Of a stretch of DNA of 10,413 bases, positions 6,912 to 10,413 are shown piece by piece. The position numbers and the translations under genes are program-made. This DNA comes from M55B129 sp034189085. GTDB taxonomy: Bacteria; Bacillota; Dethiobacteria; DTU022. The notes below the pieces were generated by a model. That model was not told where the DNA came from, did no database searches, and saw nothing but the letters and a program-made list of their open reading frames with translations. The DNA lies in contig JAXHVH010000052.1 in the NCBI GenBank assembly GCA_034189085.1, positions 1-10,413 of the forward strand. Reading direction: 5' to 3'. The stretch's first letter is position 1. The number at the start of each line of letters is the position of its first letter.

Positions 6912-7019
6912 TGGTCAAAAGATCGTGTCAAGCAACTGTAGGATCGAGGTTCCTCTTTCTATGCTTTTAAAATATTTCCCTGCTAAATCCTACAGTAACT
7001 TTACACTATGTGGTCAAAA
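6912..7019. mobile_element. 90-bp miniature inverted-repeat element with 9-bp target duplication
   Basis: The sequence TGGTCAAAA occurs at 6912-6920 and again at 7011-7019. Between them is a 90-base segment (6921-7010) with inverted ends. The inner ten bases, ACTGTAGGAT (6935-6944) and ATCCTACAGT (6987-6996), are perfect complements, and the outer 14 bases on each side pair at 9 of 14 positions. This gives 24-base ends matching at 19 positions. Inverted ends of this length plus a 9-base duplication fit the IS256 family, but the 42-base core cannot code for a transposase. It is a MITE-like or deletion-derived relic that would need a transposase in trans. Family is inferred from structure. Confidence 0.7.
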
Positions 7020-7060
7020 TTCCCACAGGGGATTATCAGCCCCACGGTTCTTAAGGGCAG

Positions 7061-7090
7061 TAGACGGCTAATTGTTAAAACACTTATAAT
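7061..7090 (+). promoter_or_regulatory. Candidate promoter of the methyltransferase gene
   Basis: TAGACG (7061-7066) and a perfect TATAAT (7085-7090) are separated by 18 bases. The implied leader of about 90 bases has a small hairpin, CGGCA/TGCCG (7125-7129 and 7138-7142), with no U-tract after it. The -35 box is only a partial match. Confidence 0.4.
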
Positions 7091-7186
7091 TAAAGTGATA
7101 CCTCACAGCAAGACTTTTTTAGCCCGGCACCCGGAGATGCCGAGTTTGCGGCTGATAAAAACCACCATCACTTTGTCAAAGGCGGG

Positions 7187-7960
7187 TTGCACTTGCCTGA
7201 GATTTATAAACCTTATGAAAAATTTGCCGCTTTTTACGACCGGATCATGGAAAGTGTTGATTATGAGAGCTGGGCTGATTATGTAGAGCAACTGCTCAGT
7301 CGTTTCTCCAAGCATCCGTATACTTTAGTCGACCTGGCCTGCGGCACCGGCAGATCCACCCTGCCCTTTGCCCGGCGCGGTTACCAGATAACGGGGGTTG
7401 ATCTTTCCACCAATATGTTGCAGCATGCCCGTTTAAAAGCGACCTCAGAACGCCTGCAAGTTGATTTTTTAAACCAGGACCTCAGGCAGCTCGACCTTCC
7501 GCCTGTTTATGACCTGGCCCTGTTATTCCAGGACGGGCTCAATTACCTGCTAAAAGAAGAGGATCTGCTTGCAGCCCTGACCGCGATTTACTCTATTTTA
7601 AAACCCGGCTCCCTTTTCATTTTTGATCTGACCAGGCCAAAATTGCGGCCGAGCGGGGACAACGGTGAAATAACAAGGGCAGATCTTGGCAATATGACCC
7701 TTGTATGGGAAAGCAGCTTCGATCCGCTGGTAGAAATCTGGTCCGTCAACTTGACTGTCACCGTGCAGAATGAAAGGGGCGGGTTTGAAATATTTCAGGA
7801 GCAGCACAGCGAAAAAGAATATCCCCCGGAACTGGTTTCTACCCTGCTTAAAAAAAGCGGCTTCAACCTGCTGGCCCTTTATCCCAGTTTCAGCTTTAAA
7901 GCAATTACCGGCAGGGAACCAAAGTTGACTTTCGTAGCGGAAAAGGAGATAAAACACTGA
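7187..7960 (+). CDS. Class I SAM-dependent methyltransferase
   Basis: The 257-residue product has the Rossmann-like fold of class I methyltransferases. SAM-binding motif I is LVDLACGTGRS (47-57), the acidic end of strand 2 is GVDLSTNML (70-78), Asp98 sits in NQDLRQLDLP, motif IV is YDLALLFQDGLNYLL (108-122), and LKPGSLFIFDL (138-148) is the post-motif strand. The N-terminal YEKFAAFYDRIM is typical of a clostridial subgroup annotated only as methyltransferases; the substrate is unknown. No ATG lies near the start. TTG at 7187 is four bases after AAAGG, while TTG at 7193 is ten bases after it and fits spacing better; the two differ by two residues. It is transcribed away from the YhfC/HAD pair and probably forms a single-gene unit. 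Confidence 0.88.
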   Translation: MHLPEIYKPYEKFAAFYDRIMESVDYESWADYVEQLLSRFSKHPYTLVDLACGTGRSTLPFARRGYQITGVDLSTNMLQHARLKATSERLQVDFLNQDLRQLDLPPVYDLALLFQDGLNYLLKEEDLLAALTAIYSILKPGSLFIFDLTRPKLRPSGDNGEITRADLGNMTLVWESSFDPLVEIWSVNLTVTVQNERGGFEIFQEQHSEKEYPPELVSTLLKKSGFNLLALYPSFSFKAITGREPKLTFVAEKEIKH

Positions 7961-8019
7961 AGGTTAAATAGAAAAAAGCGCAGACCAGTCTAGGGCACAA
8001 ATTTTTTTTTGTAAATATG

Positions 8020-8048
8020 TTGAATTATTTACTGATCTGTTGTATAAA
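8020..8048 (+). promoter_or_regulatory. Promoter of the antitoxin-like gene
   Basis: TTGAAT (8020-8025) and TATAAA (8043-8048) are spaced by exactly 17 bases in an AT-rich stretch, about 50 bases before the gene. A run of nine T (8002-8010) lies just upstream after the methyltransferase gene, but no good hairpin precedes it. Confidence 0.55.
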
Positions 8049-8099
8049 TATATTTGTTACTCAACTACTTAATATTTCATAATTAAGGAGGAGATCATT

Positions 8100-8402
8100 A
8101 TGTCTGAAAACCTTATGAGTAACGATTACACCAGGTTTGCTGTACCAATTTCCAGATTTGAGAAAGGAGAAACAGAAAAGATTTTTGAAGAGCTCAAAAA
8201 AACGGGAATTAAGGCTGTCGTAAAAAACGGCCTTCCCTGCGGGATTATCCTATCGCTCGAAGCACTTAAGGATTTTTCGCTTCTGCTGCACGGCTACCAA
8301 GAAAAAATTTACGGCGAAGATCCCATTACCAAAAATGCTTTGCAAGAATTTGCTGCAGAAGTAGAATTATTGGAAAAGAGCCAAATCTCAAATCTACATT
8401 AA
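8100..8402 (+). CDS. Orphan Phd/YefM-like antitoxin-type protein
   Basis: The 100-residue product contains VPISRFEKGETEKIFEELKKTGIKAVVKNGLPCGIILSLEAL (15-56), written here only to name the block; its pattern is that of the Phd/YefM/RelB-type DNA-binding domain: a start strand, a helix, a beta-hairpin ending in KNGLP, and a strand LSLEAL. Such proteins dimerise, repress their own promoter and neutralise a partner toxin through the C-terminal part (here about 62-100). No toxin gene of any recognisable type follows: a terminator comes 70 bases later. It may be a solitary regulator or the survivor of a lost toxin-antitoxin pair. Translation should be strong: AAGGAGGAG (8085-8093) lies six bases before the ATG, behind a good promoter. 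Confidence 0.7.
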   Translation: MSENLMSNDYTRFAVPISRFEKGETEKIFEELKKTGIKAVVKNGLPCGIILSLEALKDFSLLLHGYQEKIYGEDPITKNALQEFAAEVELLEKSQISNLH

Positions 8403-8473
8403 AAAAGCCTGAATCTGAAACGAAACTTCAATAGTAGTGAACCGCTATTGCGGAATAATATTTCTACCCAGAC

Positions 8474-8508
8474 AAATGCTCCGGCCTTTGAAGAAACCGG
8501 AGCATTTT
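8474..8508 (+). terminator. Rho-independent terminator after the antitoxin-like gene
   Basis: An 11-bp perfect stem, AAATGCTCCGG (8474-8484) with CCGGAGCATTT (8497-8507), encloses a 12-base loop and ends in a short T-run (8505-8508). The A-rich left arm gives little T-tract on the other strand, so it serves mainly the plus strand. Confidence 0.85.
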
Positions 8509-8647
8509 ACATATTAACTGTGAGTCAGGACTATAGCCTGATCCAATCATTTTAGATTTTGTAAACTGCTTCTGAGCATTAATCCTGTAGTTCAACTCGA
8601 TATATAATCCGGTAAAATTTTAAAACAGAATATACAGTATTTTTACC

Positions 8648-9350
8648 TTACAAGATCCCGGGAAGCAGGCGATAGCGGACCTGCCGGGTGTATTCCTCAT
8701 AACCTTCAAGTTCCTCACGCAGGGTTTTATCTTCGAGTGATGTACGGACAATCGACGCTACGACCGGTAACAAAGCAGCAACCAATGCCCATGCCTAATC
8801 GAGGAAGAGCGGTCAGGCAAGGTAAACCAGGAATGCCCCCGCATAGCCCGGGTGGCGGACCCAGCGGTAGGGACCGCTCGATATCACACTGTGCCCCCGG
8901 TCTGCCTGGATGCGAACAACGCTTGAAAAGAAATGGTTTTCTATGAGAGAGAATGTCCCAAGACCGTAACCCACGATGATGGCAGCAAAAGCAGCTATTT
9001 TTACCGCCATGGAAAATGGTCCCGACCAGCTTAAAAGTTTATCCAGGCCGGCAATCAACGGTATGATACCTCCTCCCAAACTTACCAGGGGAGAAAGCAG
9101 CTTATCCCAGGATTTCGCATTGTTATGATCAGCAAACCGGGCCCGCTCCTTAAGCAGACCCGGATTATGCTTTGCAGCTAAAAACCGGCTGCCGATGAAA
9201 CCGAGGATAGAAACAGCTGCATACAACCAGGCTTCCAGCCAATCCCAACGGCATGAAATTAACAGCGGTAATAACGAACGGCACCACCAAAATAAAAATC
9301 AACAGCTTTAACAGCAAGACGGAGGTTACAGCGCTTTTTGAGCTATTCAC
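8648..9350 (-). pseudogene. Broken isoprenylcysteine carboxyl methyltransferase-type membrane methyltransferase
   Basis: Joined across its lesions, this would be a protein of about 233 residues of the ICMT/PEMT-type integral membrane methyltransferase family, which uses SAM to methylate a membrane-embedded or lipid substrate. The hallmark is intact: ENHFFSSVVRIQ, DRGHSVISSGPYRWVRHPGY. Three lesions are visible. A one-base insertion near 9240-9243 shifts the frame between MPLG and WLEAWLYAAVSI. An in-frame TGA (8813-8815) follows LVYLA. An in-frame TAG (8795-8797) follows PLFLD. After these the frame continues as AWALVAALLPVV and ends in a normal YRLLPGIL tail with TAA at 8648-8650. Both stops could come from TGG (Trp) by single G-to-A changes. 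The start is GTG at 9350 with GGAG seven bases upstream. Sequencing error could explain one lesion, hardly three. Confidence 0.85.
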
Positions 9351-9455
9351 TATTCATCTCCAGGAACAAATCAATCGATCGTAATAGAACAACTGCTTTT
9401 AATTTATTTCAGCACCCGATTCGGCCACCAGTGAAATGCTACCAGCAGCTGAAAG

Positions 9456-9632
9456 TCAGTTCTTTTTAGCCTTCCCGATCAGTAAACCGGCCACACAGGC
9501 AACCGCTGTCGCAGTAATAAAAAATACTACTCCCAGCCACGTAAATTCCCCGGTTGTCAAAAAGTGAAGAAGCGTCCATACTACTCCCCCTGAAAGACCA
9601 AGACAGAGGGCAAAAGACAAAGGTTTATCCAT
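9456..9632 (-). CDS. Small two-helix membrane protein, unknown function
   Basis: I do not recognise this 58-residue product. It has two hydrophobic segments (about 5-25 and 32-53) joined by a short turn (HFLTTGEFTW) and a basic end, GKAKKN, so both ends may face the cytoplasm. The frame stays open upstream to 9698, but GGGAG nine bases before the ATG at 9632 supports this shorter start. A TATAAT-like box lies just upstream without a good -35. It sits between a broken methyltransferase gene and the CooT-like gene on the same strand; 9351-9455, downstream, shows no clear terminator. It could be expressed after the CooT-like gene, 58 bases away. Confidence 0.6.
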   Translation of the reverse strand: MDKPLSFALCLGLSGGVVWTLLHFLTTGEFTWLGVVFFITATAVACVAGLLIGKAKKN

Positions 9633-9690
9633 TACCACAGTCTCCCAGATTATAATAATCCTGGTTCTGTTCGGTGTTGCCAACAAAAGG

Positions 9691-9882
9691 TCAGTCAATA
9701 ATCATGGAGTCGTTACTTTCATCCCAGCTTACATTTTTATTAATTTTAAATTCCTGCGGTTCTCTAAGCATGGGGAATACCGTTAATCTACCATCAGCCA
9801 AATCAAGGGTATACCTGGACACATTATCCACCAGTTTGTTTTCTTCACTCATTTCACCTTTATATACGGTGATCATACACAT
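9691..9882 (-). CDS. CooT-like small protein
   Basis: The 63-residue product starts MCMITVYKGE and continues with short alternating beta strands (KLVDNVSRYTLDLADGRLTVFPML, residues 16-39). This resembles CooT-family proteins, small dimers in carbon-monoxide-using and related anaerobes that bind nickel through Cys2 at the dimer interface; in Rhodospirillum rubrum CooT is linked to nickel supply for carbon monoxide dehydrogenase. Cys2 is present. The C-terminal half matches the family less well (LREPQEF in place of a more typical FGE-type segment). AGGGAGG (9893-9899) lies ten bases before the ATG at 9882, which puts Cys at position 2; the frame stays open to a TTG three codons upstream. No CO dehydrogenase genes are in the window. 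Assignment rests on pattern, so it is tentative. Confidence 0.6.
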   Translation of the reverse strand: MCMITVYKGEMSEENKLVDNVSRYTLDLADGRLTVFPMLREPQEFKINKNVSWDESNDSMIID

Positions 9883-10074
9883 ATTTAACAAACCTCCCTA
9901 AAATTTATTACCGGTAGGAAAAGGGCATAAAATCTTTTTGAACCGGCCTTTATTAATAACATTATAGATCGTTTTTTATACATAGGAAAGACTGCTATCC
10001 TGTATAATTTAATGAACAGGTATCATTTTCAGTATTGGCTCAACGGGCAGTTGTGATGACAGGGAGAGAATAAA

Positions 10075-10311
10075 TTGGATTATCGCCCGGCATTAAAAAA
10101 AGACCTTATACCACTCAACCAAATCCTCTATAACTCAGAGGCATACTGGAACCATGATGAGCACTACATGGCCAGTTTTGTCTCCCTTTATCAACTAACC
10201 GAAAAAGACCTGGCTACAGGTATCGTTCGGATTATGGAAAAGGACAGTAAAATAATCGGCTTTTTCAGGATTGAGTCGGAGGGAAATTCTGGTCGTAAAT
10301 TCCCAAAGTAA
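10075..10311 (+). pseudogene. GNAT acetyltransferase truncated by an insertion sequence
   Basis: The frame begins as a GNAT-family N-acetyltransferase: YRPALKKDLIPLNQILYNSEAYW, then TEKDLATGIVRIMEKDSKIIGFFRIE, covering strand 1, helices 1-2 and strands 2-3. It stops at 78 codons, where family members have about 140-170. The acetyl-CoA-binding motif (Q/RxxGxG/A) is missing, so the product cannot be active. The last residues, from about Ser72, and the TAA stop (10309-10311) come from the insertion-sequence end at 10296-10324. The start is TTG at 10075 with GGGAG eight bases upstream; a TATAAT box at 10003-10008 may be part of its promoter. The missing part may lie beyond the element. Confidence 0.75.
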
Positions 10312-10324
10312 GTTCTACAGTAGG
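10296..10324. repeat. Right copy of the insertion-sequence end
   Basis: TAAATTCCC, AAAGTAAGTTCTACAGTAGG is the reverse complement of the left copy at 188-213, identical over 23 aligned bases apart from one extra A. The orientation puts the element to the right, past the window edge, with its outer boundary near 10288-10296, inside the GNAT gene. The bases after it differ from those inside the left copy, as expected for opposite ends of related elements. Confidence 0.65.
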
Positions 10325-10413
10325 AAGCGTGTTGCGATAACACTGAAAAATCAACGGATTTAAGTATGAGAAATATTCAGCAAGGAAACGTCGAAGGTTA
10401 AAAATGGCGTTAA

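Noticed and set aside
8429..8458. CAATAG/CTATTG and CCGC/GCGG small hairpins before the terminator
   Set aside because: Stems of four to six pairs with no conserved RNA pattern; they look incidental.
8795..8815. TGA and TAG in the methyltransferase read as selenocysteine and pyrrolysine
   Set aside because: Neither residue has a role at these non-catalytic positions, no SECIS-like structure is evident, and a separate frameshift already breaks the gene.
10360..10413. A short minus-strand open frame ending LNISHT at the right edge, possibly the C-terminus of a transposase
   Set aside because: Only 17 codons are in the window and no motif is visible, so it cannot be supported beyond its position inside the presumed element.
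1..10413. CRISPR array, tRNA, rRNA or known riboswitch
   Set aside because: No regularly spaced repeats, no cloverleaf-like tRNA pattern, no rRNA sequence and no recognisable riboswitch core were found on either strand.

Overview
The window looks like chromosomal DNA of a moderate-GC, Gram-positive clostridial bacterium (class Clostridia in the broad sense, perhaps a Peptococcaceae- or Syntrophomonas-like lineage). The evidence is the gene content (FakA/DegV fatty acid kinase parts, PlsY, a DUF5685 protein paired with a J-domain protein, YhfC, Cof-type HAD, a CooT-like protein), strong Shine-Dalgarno sequences and frequent TTG/GTG starts. The lineage is inferred; no rRNA or other marker is present.

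Layout. Positions 1-213 hold the remains of an IS30-like insertion sequence. Next comes a FakA-like protein (324-1829, +). It converges, with a 10-base gap, on a minus-strand run that reads from right to left: PlsY (4298-4879), DUF5685 protein (3427-4251), J-domain/TPR protein (2774-3430) and DegV/FakB-like protein (1840-2694). A second minus-strand pair is YhfC membrane protein (5934-6749) and Cof-type HAD hydrolase (5119-5898). The AT-rich gap 6750-7186 contains a 90-bp non-coding transposon relic with inverted ends and a 9-bp target duplication. A SAM methyltransferase (7187-7960, +) and an orphan Phd/YefM-like antitoxin (8100-8402, +) with a clear terminator follow. The last 1.9 kb is decaying: an isoprenylcysteine-methyltransferase-type gene broken by one frameshift and two stops (8648-9350, -), a 58-residue membrane protein, a CooT-like small protein, and a GNAT acetyltransferase cut off by an insertion-sequence end (10075-10311, +).

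How the genes fit together. FakA phosphorylates fatty acids held by a FakB (DegV) protein, and PlsY transfers acyl groups from acyl-phosphate to glycerol-3-phosphate. These three lie together, so 324-4879 reads as a membrane-lipid acylation locus. Embedded in it are two unexplained partners: a DUF5685 protein with two aspartate-rich motifs like those of squalene/phytoene synthases, and a translationally coupled J-domain protein with a Cys-rich tail. FakA is atypical: the signature motifs of its C-terminal domain and a probable zinc-ligand cysteine are missing.

The same insertion-sequence end occurs at both window edges in opposite orientation (188-213 and 10296-10324). The whole segment is therefore bracketed by related elements, which fits the gene decay on its right-hand side.
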